DNA from: Phycisphaerae bacterium
Lineage (GTDB): Bacteria > Planctomycetota > Phycisphaerae > UBA1845 > UTPLA1
DNA length: 64,000 bases
Assembly: GCA_023150615.1 (NCBI GenBank)
Contig: JAKLKO010000001.1
Location: 62,001-126,000, forward strand
Direction of reading: 5' to 3'
Both the position numbers and the translations under genes were made by a program. This document shows positions 35,165 through 43,634 of this stretch, in pieces (position 1 is the first letter of the stretch; each line of letters begins with the position of its first letter). The notes under the pieces are model-generated. The model had not been told where the DNA came from. It saw only the letters and a program-made list of their open reading frames with translations, and ran no database searches.

Positions 35165-36850
35165 TTACCGACGCGCGATCAGCAGCAGTTCCTGCAAGAG
35201 CTGGTCCGACGTCGAAACGACCCGGCTCGATGCCGAAAAGCTCGTCGAGGCCGTGATCATGTTGATGAACTCTCGCGACAGGTCGACGTTGCTCAGCTCG
35301 AGCGCCCCGCCCAGAATTCGCCCCGCGCCCAGCACCAGCGGTTCGGAGATCTGCGCCTCGCCGCTGTTGGCGCCCACGAAGAATACGTTGTTCCCCCGCG
35401 CCACCAGGCCCGCCGGATTCGCGAACGTTGCCAGCACCACCTGCCCGATCGTCTGCGTCAGGCCATTCGAAAACGTTCCCGTGATCCGGCCGTCGCCTCC
35501 GACCGAGTAGTCGATCAGCGTCCCGGCCGAGAACCCGTCCTGAAACGACATGACCAGCGCCGAGTTGTCGACCGTCAAACCGCGCAGGTTCGCGAAATCG
35601 AGCTGAACGACGAGCGGATCGATCGCCCCGGTCCCGACGCGGTTGAGCAGGACGCCCGTGTCAAGCGGCGTGATGGGCGTCCCGCGCTCGTCGAAGCTCA
35701 GCGAGATCGTCCCCAGATCGATATCCGCGTCCGAATCGTCCGGCGATGTCGCGTAGAACCGCCACGTCGAGCTGCCTGTCGTGCGCGCCTCAAGCACCGC
35801 GACAACGTCCACTTCCACCGGCGATCCGATGCTGTCATAGACCGTGAACGCCGTGTGCACGCTCGTTCCGTTCGCCGCCTGCGATTGCGTAAACGTGAAG
35901 GGCACCTGGAGCAGCGGGTTGCTGCTGATCAGCGTCCCGTCCGAAATCGTCAGTGCGTTCGCCGTCCCGACATTTCCGCGGATCACGAACTGCCCGCCCG
36001 AGATCGACACGCCCGGCGAGCCCGGTACGCCTGCGTCCTCGTTGATCCCCAGCACGTCATTCAGCCAGCCAAGAAAATCATCGACCGTCGTGCCGTCCGT
36101 TCCGACGGTGAAGGAGGCCGTCGCCAGCTCCCGACCGCCGCGCATGACGCCGTCCAGTGTGATCGCGTCGCCGTTCGCCAGGAGCGGCGTGACCAGGTCC
36201 GACGGGTTCCGCAGATCCGTCAGCAGCGTCGTCCCGACGGCTGCCGCGCCGAGCGGGTCGTTCAACACCTGCGACTGAAGCACCGAGCCCGCCGTCGCGA
36301 TCTCTCCGCCCGAGTTCAGCGTTCCCTCGAACCGTGCGCGCGTCGTCGCACGGGCCGTCGTCAGCGTCCCAAGCGGAATCTGCAAGTCGGTGAGCGATCC
36401 GCGCTGGAGCTCGAAGTCGCTGTTGACGCCGTAGCCCTGCACGAAGAACCCGTCCTGCGTGATGAGATTGTTGTTCGCGCTGAGCGTAAACCCGCCGTCG
36501 CGCGTAAAGACGCGCTCGTTCTCGGGCGTGCGAAGCACGAAGAAGCCGTTCCCTTCGATCGCCAGGTCCGACGGAACGCCCGTCGTCTCGATCGATCCCG
36601 GATTGAACAACCTCTGGATCGACCCGACCGTCGATCCGAGCCCCACCTGCGTCGGGTTCGTTCCACCCGTGTTGGTGCTCGGTTTCGTTCCGCCGTTGAT
36701 CGTCTGCGAGAACACGGTCTGGAACGACGTCCGCGACCCCTTGAACCCCGTCGTGTTCAGGTTCGCGATGTTGTCGCCGATCACATCGAGCCGGAACTGG
36801 CTGCTGTTCAGTCCCGACAACCCGGTAAACAAGGCCGATGTCAGACCCAT
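35165..36850 (-). CDS. flgE: Flagellar hook protein FlgE
   Basis: FlgE polymerises into the hook. The 561-residue protein begins ALFTGLSGLNSSQFRLDVIGDNIANLNTTGFKG, the standard axial N-terminus, with IEGNGFFVLRTPENERVFTRDGGFTL later. The C-terminal ELSNVDLSREFINMITASTSFSASSRVVST matches the hook/rod motif. It is larger than the common 400 because of added variable domains between about 150 and 420. Upstream lies flgD, 67 bases away; downstream is fliL, 156 bases away. Confidence 0.95.
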   Translation of the reverse strand: MGLTSALFTGLSGLNSSQFRLDVIGDNIANLNTTGFKGSRTSFQTVFSQTINGGTKPSTNTGGTNPTQVGLGSTVGSIQRLFNPGSIETTGVPSDLAIEGNGFFVLRTPENERVFTRDGGFTLSANNNLITQDGFFVQGYGVNSDFELQRGSLTDLQIPLGTLTTARATTRARFEGTLNSGGEIATAGSVLQSQVLNDPLGAAAVGTTLLTDLRNPSDLVTPLLANGDAITLDGVMRGGRELATASFTVGTDGTTVDDFLGWLNDVLGINEDAGVPGSPGVSISGGQFVIRGNVGTANALTISDGTLISSNPLLQVPFTFTQSQAANGTSVHTAFTVYDSIGSPVEVDVVAVLEARTTGSSTWRFYATSPDDSDADIDLGTISLSFDERGTPITPLDTGVLLNRVGTGAIDPLVVQLDFANLRGLTVDNSALVMSFQDGFSAGTLIDYSVGGDGRITGTFSNGLTQTIGQVVLATFANPAGLVARGNNVFFVGANSGEAQISEPLVLGAGRILGGALELSNVDLSREFINMITASTSFSASSRVVSTSDQLLQELLLIARR

Positions 36851-36917
36851 GAGCCGATCTCCGAACGGTCCGCTGCGATCGGACCGATGTGGCGATTCCT
36901 TTGTCTTTCGCGCGACC

Positions 36918-37481
36918 TTACGCGACCAGCCGACCGAGAATCCCGCCCCAGCGCCCGGTCAGTCCCGGCTTCGCCGTCGTGCCGTCCGACAACTGCAACC
37001 GCGATGTCGCCGAGCTCCCTGCCGCCGCGTCCGCCGTCGGTAGGTTCTCGACCAGCGTCACGCTCTCCACGTTTTCTGATGGCAGTCGCTGGCCGTTGTG
37101 AAGCTCCAGAATGGCCTGCCCGCCGGGTGTGTACGACACGCCGATGACGACGCCCTGCGCCGGCGTACCGCCGCCGCCCGCCGTCGCGTCAGTCCCGATG
37201 ACGTATTTGCCGATCAGCGACGCGGTGTTCCCCAGTCGCTGCTGCGCCACCATCGACGAGAGCGTGTTCGTGAGCTGCGTCGAGGACTCCAACTGCCGCA
37301 CGAGCGAGATCTGTTCGAGGATCGCCTGGTTATCCGCCGGCTTCAGCGGATCCTGCCGCTGCAACTGACTGATAATCAGTTGAAAGAAGTCCTGGGAATT
37401 GATGTCGCCCAGTCCGCGCGTCGTCGGCGCGCCCGTCACCGAACTCCCGCCCGCCTTGATGCCGATCGCGTCCAGACGCAT
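36918..37481 (-). CDS. flgD: Flagellar hook-capping protein FlgD
   Basis: FlgD caps the growing hook. The 187-residue protein contains the conserved N-terminal INSQDFFQLIISQLQRQDPLKPADNQAILEQISLVRQLESSTQLTNTL (positions 30-75), followed by a fibronectin/Tudor-like C-terminal part ALSLIGKYVIG...VIGVSYTPGGQAILELHNG. It lies between fliK and flgE. Confidence 0.93.
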   Translation of the reverse strand: MRLDAIGIKAGGSSVTGAPTTRGLGDINSQDFFQLIISQLQRQDPLKPADNQAILEQISLVRQLESSTQLTNTLSSMVAQQRLGNTASLIGKYVIGTDATAGGGGTPAQGVVIGVSYTPGGQAILELHNGQRLPSENVESVTLVENLPTADAAAGSSATSRLQLSDGTTAKPGLTGRWGGILGRLVA

Positions 37482-37502
37482 GTCACTCGCTCCCGCGGCC
37501 GA

Positions 37503-39236
37503 TCAGGCCACCAGATTCAACCTCGACTCCGAAGCCTCGTCCTCGACAGGCTCGCTCCCGCTCCGCCCGGGTTCCCATCGCGCCGTCCACGACTCGCGCG
37601 CTGACTCCCCGGAGTGCTCCCGCGACTGCCATGAATCGAACGACTGCGATGCGCCGTCCTGCCCCGCCGAACCGCGCGGATCGCGCGGTGTGTCGTCCCA
37701 GCTCGCCTGGCCGTAAGAGGAACCCGAGCCGCTCTCCGCCGTCGACCGCACGAACACTTCCGCCCGGTCGAATCGGATCCCGTTGTCGCTCAGCGTTCGG
37801 CGCAGCTCGCCCATCCGCGACTCGATCGTCCGCCGGACCGCTTCCGTCTCGGTCCGGATCTGCAGCGTCAGCTCGTTGTTCGAAAGGTGCGCATCGACGA
37901 ACACCCGTCCCAGCGCCGGCGGATCGACGCGGAGCGTGATGCTCCACTGCCCGTCACCTCCAGAGGCCTTCAGCACGTGCACCCCCCGATCCAGCACGGC
38001 GCGCGATGCGCCCTCGACGGAAGCGCCGAACGATCCGAGCGTCACCGGAGCCTCCGGACCCGACGCCGATGTTGGCCGTGCGGTCGAAGTCACCGTCGCA
38101 TCGCCGCCCCGTGGCGGCGCATCGAGCAGAAATCTCCCCAGGTCGGCCGCCGGATTGGGCGATGGCGCCGCGGTGCCTTCCGCGATCGCGTTCGACACCT
38201 GCGTCGTCGCGGCACGCTCGATGGATTGGGTCACCGGCGCGCTGGCGTTTGACTCAACAAGGGACGGCCGCGCGCCATGGCTCGGCCGCGCCGCTGTCGT
38301 CACGATCACCCGTTCGACGTGCTCTGATCCACGCTCCACCTCGGTGAGCCGCGGCTTCGCCCGGAGCGGATCGCTCCCCACGACCTTTGCCGAATGCGCC
38401 TTGACTCGCGCCATGCGCCGCGCATCGCTTCCCGCCTCGGCCGCGGCGACATCGACCGCCGCTGAAACCTCCCGTGCCGGCCGCGAAACTCTTGGCAGCG
38501 ATTCCGCCGCCGGCGTTGCGTCCTCTCTTGAATCCGACAGGCGATGCTCCGCCGAAGCCGCTGTGTTCGCGTGCGGCAATCGCGCTTCCGGACCTCGCCC
38601 CAACTGTGGATTTGGTACCGTTTCCGGCAGCGGCTTCTTTTCGACCAACTCACCCGAGGCGTCCGCTCCCCGCCGCGAACTGGCAATCTCCGAAACGTCC
38701 TCCGCATTTCGCGCGATCCCAACGGCGGATTCCGGCGCCGCATCCGCGCCGACTTCGACGACCGGAACCACCGGAGTCGCGACGACCGATTCAGGCCGCG
38801 CAGCCGTGGTCGTCGCATTCGGTCCCGCCGTCCCGGCCTCCTTCGCAGACGCCGAGTCGCCGACGGGCCGATTCGCCGCCGCCGATCCGGACGGCCCCGA
38901 ACTCGACGCCGGCTCAATCGGCTTGGGCTGCGGATTCGTTCCGGAACTCGGCTCCGCCGAATCCTCCCCGACCGGCTGCTGCGGTTCGGACCGGCGCGGA
39001 TCGTCTGTCGCCTCCGGCCGCGCGCTCGTCGCCGAGACTGCGCCCTGCGTCGCCGTAGGCCCATCGCGGTCCACCGCCTGATCGCGCCGGCGGGACTCCT
39101 GCGCCGCCTGCGCCTCTCCGAGCGCGGCATCGAACCGACCGCCCGTCGTGGCCGACGGCGTGCGTCTCGGCAGGATCAACGGAAGCGCGGATTGACTTTG
39201 CGGGAATTCCGAGGTCGCGATGGTTGGCACGCGCAC
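37503..39236 (-). CDS. fliK: Flagellar hook-length control protein FliK
   Basis: FliK measures the hook and triggers the FlhB switch. The 577-residue product is mostly Ala/Ser/Pro/Glu/Arg-rich low-complexity sequence, but its C-terminal region (about 470-540) has the Flg_hook domain: GQWSITLRVDPPALGRVFVDAHLSNNELTLQIRTETEAVRRTIESRMGELRRTLSDNG. The order fliJ-motE-like-fliK-flgD-flgE supports the call. A Ser/Gly/Arg C-terminal tail follows. Length and content are normal for FliK. Confidence 0.88.
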   Translation of the reverse strand: MRVPTIATSEFPQSQSALPLILPRRTPSATTGGRFDAALGEAQAAQESRRRDQAVDRDGPTATQGAVSATSARPEATDDPRRSEPQQPVGEDSAEPSSGTNPQPKPIEPASSSGPSGSAAANRPVGDSASAKEAGTAGPNATTTAARPESVVATPVVPVVEVGADAAPESAVGIARNAEDVSEIASSRRGADASGELVEKKPLPETVPNPQLGRGPEARLPHANTAASAEHRLSDSREDATPAAESLPRVSRPAREVSAAVDVAAAEAGSDARRMARVKAHSAKVVGSDPLRAKPRLTEVERGSEHVERVIVTTAARPSHGARPSLVESNASAPVTQSIERAATTQVSNAIAEGTAAPSPNPAADLGRFLLDAPPRGGDATVTSTARPTSASGPEAPVTLGSFGASVEGASRAVLDRGVHVLKASGGDGQWSITLRVDPPALGRVFVDAHLSNNELTLQIRTETEAVRRTIESRMGELRRTLSDNGIRFDRAEVFVRSTAESGSGSSYGQASWDDTPRDPRGSAGQDGASQSFDSWQSREHSGESARESWTARWEPGRSGSEPVEDEASESRLNLVA

Positions 39237-39247
39237 AGTCTCCCGGA

Positions 39248-39877
39248 CTATGCACCCGATGCCAGGACCTCCGCCTGACGGTCGTTGCGTTGCCGCAGTT
39301 GCTCCAAGATGCGCCCCATCCAGAGGCGCTCTTCCTCAGTCCGACACGCGTCGATGATCTTCCGGCCGACGCGCGCGTCGATGGCCAGCATGATCTCGAC
39401 CACGTCCACGTCCTTCTTCTGCCGCAGCAGGTCGCGCGCCAGCTTCGGCTTGACCGACTCCAGATACGCCAGCTCGCGTTGATACCCGCTGCCCCCCTCC
39501 GACGCGCTCCGGTGCTCCAGCGCCGCCGCGAACTCCTTCTTCTCCGCCTCGAACGCCTCGCGATCGCGCAGTAACGCAAGCTGAGCCGCGCGGATCAGCG
39601 CCCACTGGTCCGCGACCTCCCGCTCCCGACGGATCAGCTCCTCCCGCACGATCTCCACCGGCGGCTCGTCCGCACCCGGCGTCGTGCGCGGCTCGGTCGC
39701 CTCGGGCTGACTGCTCGGCGGACGCGCCGGCGCGGGCTTCGAAACCAGAACCGCGAACGCCTCGCGCACGTGTCGCGTCGTGATGCCGCGCGCACGCCAC
39801 TCGTACGCGCCCCATCCCGCGCCCGCCAGCACGTTCAGCGCCAGCACGATCGCCAGCACCCGCAGCGCCTGCCTCAT
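39248..39877 (-). CDS. MotE-like flagellar membrane protein
   Basis: A 209-residue protein with an N-terminal membrane helix (LRVLAIVLALNVLAGAGWGAYEW), a Pro/Thr linker, a coiled coil (REELIRREREVADQWALIRAAQLALLRDREAFEAEKKEFAAAL) and a C-terminal helical domain LKPKLARDLLRQKKDVDVVEIMLAIDARVGRKIIDAC, which resembles the FliG/MgtE-N-like fold of MotE. MotE is a chaperone-like partner of MotC and a frequent gene between fliJ and fliK. No motif proves the role. The stop lies 11 bases before fliK and its start overlaps the fliJ stop by four bases. Confidence 0.7.
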   Translation of the reverse strand: MRQALRVLAIVLALNVLAGAGWGAYEWRARGITTRHVREAFAVLVSKPAPARPPSSQPEATEPRTTPGADEPPVEIVREELIRREREVADQWALIRAAQLALLRDREAFEAEKKEFAAALEHRSASEGGSGYQRELAYLESVKPKLARDLLRQKKDVDVVEIMLAIDARVGRKIIDACRTEEERLWMGRILEQLRQRNDRQAEVLASGA

Positions 39878-40341
39878 GCCGCAGACCCTTCAACCACCGC
39901 ACGTCGCAGATGCTGCTGGATCGCGAACTCGTCCAGTGACAGCGACTCGGCGTGTTCCATTCGCTCCGCATGCGCGCTTGCCTGACGCTCCTTCAGCCGC
40001 TCGAGCACCTTCGCCTCGGCCATGCGCTCCGCCAGCCGACGACGCTCCTGCTCCAGCTCCCGTTGATGCTCCCGCAACGCCGCCTGCGTCTCGATCCACT
40101 CTCGGCGCAGCCGGCCCAGCCAGTGCCGGGTCCACAGCACCTCCTCCATCGGCAGCGTCGATTCATGCATGGCCATGCGGATGTTGCCGACCGATTGCGT
40201 TATCTGCGCCTCGATTTCCCGCATCCGTTCGCTCAGAACGCGGATCCCACGCAGCCGATCGGCAACAACGCGCTTCTGCGCATCCACCCGCCGACGACGA
40301 TACCGAAGCACCGGCTCCAGCCGAAATCGAAACGCGCTCAA
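39874..40341 (-). CDS. fliJ: Flagellar export chaperone FliJ
   Basis: FliJ couples the ATPase to the export gate. The 155-residue protein is a long antiparallel coiled coil, beginning FRFRLEPVLRYRRRRVDAQKRVVADRL, which is the typical FliJ start, and containing RREWIETQAALREHQRELEQERRRLAERMAEAKVLERLKERQ, the conserved C-terminal helix end. It follows fliI by 42 bases on the minus strand. Confidence 0.88.
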   Translation of the reverse strand: MSAFRFRLEPVLRYRRRRVDAQKRVVADRLRGIRVLSERMREIEAQITQSVGNIRMAMHESTLPMEEVLWTRHWLGRLRREWIETQAALREHQRELEQERRRLAERMAEAKVLERLKERQASAHAERMEHAESLSLDEFAIQQHLRRAVVEGSAA

Positions 40342-40383
40342 CGCATCACCGTCCCGACCCTCGCGTTCGCTCGCAGCGGTTCA

Positions 40384-41766
40384 TCATCGCCGCGCCGTCG
40401 ACTCCGCTCCCATCCCCCGACCCGACGCCGCGGCACGCAACTCCGACTCGACCCGGTCCGCCTCCGCAGCCACCCGGAGAAGCGCATCGCGCGCCTCGTC
40501 GAACGAGCACGACTCCTGCAATCCCTGACTCAGGAACCGCTCGATCACCGGCCGCATGCGGATCGTCAGATCGAATTCCGGGTTCGTCCCCGCCGCGTAC
40601 GCACCGATGTTCACGAGGTCCTCAATCTCGCTCCACGTCGCAAGTAGTCGGCGGACCTTCCGCGCGGCCTCCAACTGCTCCGACGAAACGACATCGACCA
40701 TCACGCGGCTGATGCTGTTCAGCACGTCGACCGCCGGGTACTGACCCCGGGCGGCGATCCGCCGCGACAGCCATACGTGCCCGTCGAGGATCCCTCGCGT
40801 CGCGTCCGCGATCGGCTCGTTCAGATCGTCGCCCTCCACCAGCACCGTGTAGAAGCCCGTGATCGACCCGCGCTCCGTCCGGCCCGCGCGCTCCAGGAGC
40901 TGCGGCAACAGCGAAAACACGCTCGGCGGATAGCCCTTCGTGCTCGGCGGTTCTCCGGCCGCCAGCGAAATCTGCCGCTGCGCCATCGCCGTACGAGTGA
41001 TCGAATCCACGAGCAGCAGCACGTTCGCCCCCCGATCGCGAAAGTACTCCGCCACCGCCGTCGCAACGAACACCGCGCGGACCCGCCGCACGGGCGACTC
41101 GTCCGACGTGCTCACGACCACCACCGATCGCCGCCGCCCCGCATCGCCGAGCTCGTTCTCGATAAACCCCCGGACCTCCCGCCCGCGCTCGCCCACCAGC
41201 GCAATGACCGACACGTCCGCCGACGTGTACCGCGCCATCATCCCCAGCAGCACGCTCTTCCCGACGCCGGTCCCCGAGAAGATGCCGAGCCGCTGACCCA
41301 GACCGGCCGTCAGAAGCCCGTTCAGCGACCGCACCCCGACCGATAGCGGTGCATCGATCCGACGTCGCCGCAGCGCCGGCGGTGCGGATGCATACAGCGG
41401 ATACTCGTCGATGGCGCAAATCGGACCGCGCTCGTCCAGCGGTTCGCCCAGCGCGCCGATCACCCGTCCGAGCAGGTCCGGCCCGGTGAAAACGCGCTGC
41501 GACGTGCCGACGAATCGTACATCGTTGCCCACCGCGACACCGCCCGCGTCTGTCAGCGGCATCAGGATTGCGATGTCGTCATGAAAGCCCACGACCTGCG
41601 CGGCGATCGACCGCCCGCCCGCAACATCGATCTCGCACGAGGCCCCCACCGGCGCCGGCAGACCCGTCGCCGTCACCGCCAACCCGCTCACCGACCGAAC
41701 GCGTCCCGTCAGCCCGAGCGAAAGCGCGGTCTCCACACGCCCCAGCAACCCCGCGATGCCGGTCAT
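40384..41766 (-). CDS. fliI: Flagellum-specific export ATPase FliI
   Basis: FliI powers substrate entry to the flagellar exporter. ATG 41766 (MTGIAGLLGRVETAL) is chosen; it overlaps the fliH stop by four bases. The 460-residue protein has the F-type ATPase fold with Walker A FSGTGVGKSVLLGMMARY, ERGREVRGFIENEL, VVVSTSDESPVRRVRAVFVATAVAEYFRDRG, Walker B NVLLLVDSITRTAMAQR, and GEPPSTKGYPPSVFSLLPQLLERAG. All catalytic residues appear intact. Confidence 0.96.
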   Translation of the reverse strand: MTGIAGLLGRVETALSLGLTGRVRSVSGLAVTATGLPAPVGASCEIDVAGGRSIAAQVVGFHDDIAILMPLTDAGGVAVGNDVRFVGTSQRVFTGPDLLGRVIGALGEPLDERGPICAIDEYPLYASAPPALRRRRIDAPLSVGVRSLNGLLTAGLGQRLGIFSGTGVGKSVLLGMMARYTSADVSVIALVGERGREVRGFIENELGDAGRRRSVVVVSTSDESPVRRVRAVFVATAVAEYFRDRGANVLLLVDSITRTAMAQRQISLAAGEPPSTKGYPPSVFSLLPQLLERAGRTERGSITGFYTVLVEGDDLNEPIADATRGILDGHVWLSRRIAARGQYPAVDVLNSISRVMVDVVSSEQLEAARKVRRLLATWSEIEDLVNIGAYAAGTNPEFDLTIRMRPVIERFLSQGLQESCSFDEARDALLRVAAEADRVESELRAAASGRGMGAESTARR

Positions 41767-42563
41767 GTCCCCGGCCCCGACGTCCGTCCGACCGCCGCGT
41801 CGTTGAGGAGCCCCAACTCCACCGCACGCTCGCGCCACGCGTGCAGCAGTTCGTCCGCGATTCGCTCCACCTGTCGCGCCAGCGTCGCATCGACACAGCC
41901 CGCCGCCGTCTCAACACGCACGTCGCCGGGCCTCAGACGCTCATCCGCGTCGATGCGAAGACCCTCCCGCTGCCGCACATCGTGCAGCACGTGCGGCGCA
42001 AACTCCCGCACCCGCTCCAGATCGCCCGGATGCACTCGAATGGCCAGCTCGCTTGCGCGCCCGACCGCCTGAAGTGCCTTGCTTGCCGACTCGTGCACAA
42101 CCGTCGCATCCAGCTCCGACGCGCGCGACACGACCCGCTGCGCCAAGGCAATCGCCAGCACGACACAGTCCCGAACGCGCTCGGCCTCGACAACCTCCCG
42201 CCGCGCACTCCATTCGCGGGCCAGCGCATCGAGCGTCCCGAATAACGCCCCCGACTCCGCCTCAAACCGTACGCGAACCGACTCGATCGCCTCGCTCCGG
42301 CCGGCCGCGCGACCCGCTTCCAACCCCGCGGCGTAGCCGGCCTCGCGGCCCACGGCCTCGGCCGATTGCCGCGCCTCCGCCGCCCGCGCGTGGATCTGCG
42401 CGACCTCGCGCCGCGCCTCGGCCACCAGCCGCGCGGCCTCCGCACGGGCCGATGCCAGCGTGCGCTCGGCCTCCGCACCGATGTCGTGCAGTCGCAGCGA
42501 CACGGCCGTCGCTACCCGCGGTAGCTCCCCCGATTTCAGTACCGCCCGCCGAATGCTGCTCAC
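41763..42563 (-). CDS. fliH: Flagellar assembly protein FliH
   Basis: FliH holds FliI near the gate and the C-ring. The 266-residue protein has a long Ala/Glu/Arg coiled coil (ASARAEAARLVAEARREVAQIHARAAEAR, GYAAGLEAGRAAGRSEAI) and a C-terminal V-ATPase-E-like domain with VVLAIALAQRVVSRASE and IRVHPGDLERVR. It overlaps fliG by four bases and fliI by four bases. Confidence 0.9.
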   Translation of the reverse strand: MSSIRRAVLKSGELPRVATAVSLRLHDIGAEAERTLASARAEAARLVAEARREVAQIHARAAEARQSAEAVGREAGYAAGLEAGRAAGRSEAIESVRVRFEAESGALFGTLDALAREWSARREVVEAERVRDCVVLAIALAQRVVSRASELDATVVHESASKALQAVGRASELAIRVHPGDLERVREFAPHVLHDVRQREGLRIDADERLRPGDVRVETAAGCVDATLARQVERIADELLHAWRERAVELGLLNDAAVGRTSGPGT

Positions 42564-43600
42564 ACCACCACGTCCTTGTCGCCGCGGCCGGAGATGACGA
42601 TCTCGCCTGCATCCTCCAGCCGCCGGATGACGTCAACGATCTTCCGCTGCGCAGCCTCGACGTCCGACAGCCGGACGGGGCCGAGATACTCCATCTCTTC
42701 CTTGATGAGCTGCGAGGCCCGCTCCGACATGTTCTTGAAGATCTTTTCCTTCAATTCATCGCTCGCCGTCCGCAGCGCCAGCACGAGGTCCGAGCCCTCG
42801 ATCTCCTTGAGCGCCGCCTGCACGCCCTTGTCGTTCACCAGCAGGATGTCCTCGAACACGAACATCAGCCGCCGGATTTGCTCGACCAGCTCCGGCTCCT
42901 CCTCCTCGAGCGCCGTGAAGATCCCCTTCTCCGTCGTGCGATCCGCGAAGTTCAGCATCTCCGCCACGCATTCCACGCCCCCCACACGCTGCATCCGCTC
43001 CGACACGATGCCCGCCAGCCGCTGCTCCAGACCGCGCTCGATCTCCTTGATCACCTCCGGACTCGTCTGTTCCATGTTCGAAATCCGCTTGACCACCTCC
43101 GTCTGGCGCGCCGGCGGCAGGCCCACCAGGATCTCGCTCGCCTTGTGCGCCGGCAGGTGCGACAGGATCAGCGCGATCGTCTGCGGATGTTCCTCCTGAA
43201 TAAACGTCAGCAGGTTCTCGCTTTCCGCCTTGTGCAGAAAGCTGAACGGCTTCTCGTACACCAGCCGCTCGATCTGCTGGATGATCCGCTGCGCATCCTC
43301 CGGCGACAGGCTCTTGCGCAGAAGTTCGCTCGCGTACGTCAGCCCGCCGTCGCGAACGTACGTCCGCGCCAGCGTCAGGTGGTAGAACTCCTCGACTACC
43401 TTTTGCCGCGTCTCCCCGGGAATCTCCCCCACCGTCGCAACTTCGCGCGTCACGTCCTCCACCAGGTCGCGCGGCAGTTGGCGCAGAATCTTCGCCGCCG
43501 TGTCCTTGTCGAGACTCACCAGCAGGATCGCGGCCTTGCGAAGTCCGCTCAGATCGTCCGACGCCCGTGGCGCCGCAGTGGCTTCAGCCGTCGCACTCAT
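42560..43600 (-). CDS. fliG: Flagellar motor switch protein FliG
   Basis: FliG is the rotor component that contacts the stator. ATG 43600 (MSATAEATAAPR) has AGGAAAGG 11 bases upstream and gives 346 residues; the open frame begins at 43630, adding ten residues. The N-terminal SGLRKAAILLVSLDKDTAAKILRQL, central AESENLLTFIQEEHPQTIALILSHLPAHKASEILVGLP with EHPQ, and C-terminal ILLVNDKGVQAALKEIEGSDLVLALRTASDELKEKIFKNMSERASQLIKEEMEYLGPVRLSDVE domains are all present. Charged torque helix residues are conserved. Confidence 0.96.
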   Translation of the reverse strand: MSATAEATAAPRASDDLSGLRKAAILLVSLDKDTAAKILRQLPRDLVEDVTREVATVGEIPGETRQKVVEEFYHLTLARTYVRDGGLTYASELLRKSLSPEDAQRIIQQIERLVYEKPFSFLHKAESENLLTFIQEEHPQTIALILSHLPAHKASEILVGLPPARQTEVVKRISNMEQTSPEVIKEIERGLEQRLAGIVSERMQRVGGVECVAEMLNFADRTTEKGIFTALEEEEPELVEQIRRLMFVFEDILLVNDKGVQAALKEIEGSDLVLALRTASDELKEKIFKNMSERASQLIKEEMEYLGPVRLSDVEAAQRKIVDVIRRLEDAGEIVISGRGDKDVVV

Positions 43601-43634
43601 CCGTCGCCCGGCCTTTCCTTGTTCCGGCACCGGC

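Noticed and set aside
34562-37147. 861-codon open frame on the plus strand
   Set aside because: Antisense to fliL, flgE and flgD; Arg/His-rich shadow without ribosome site or recognisable motif.
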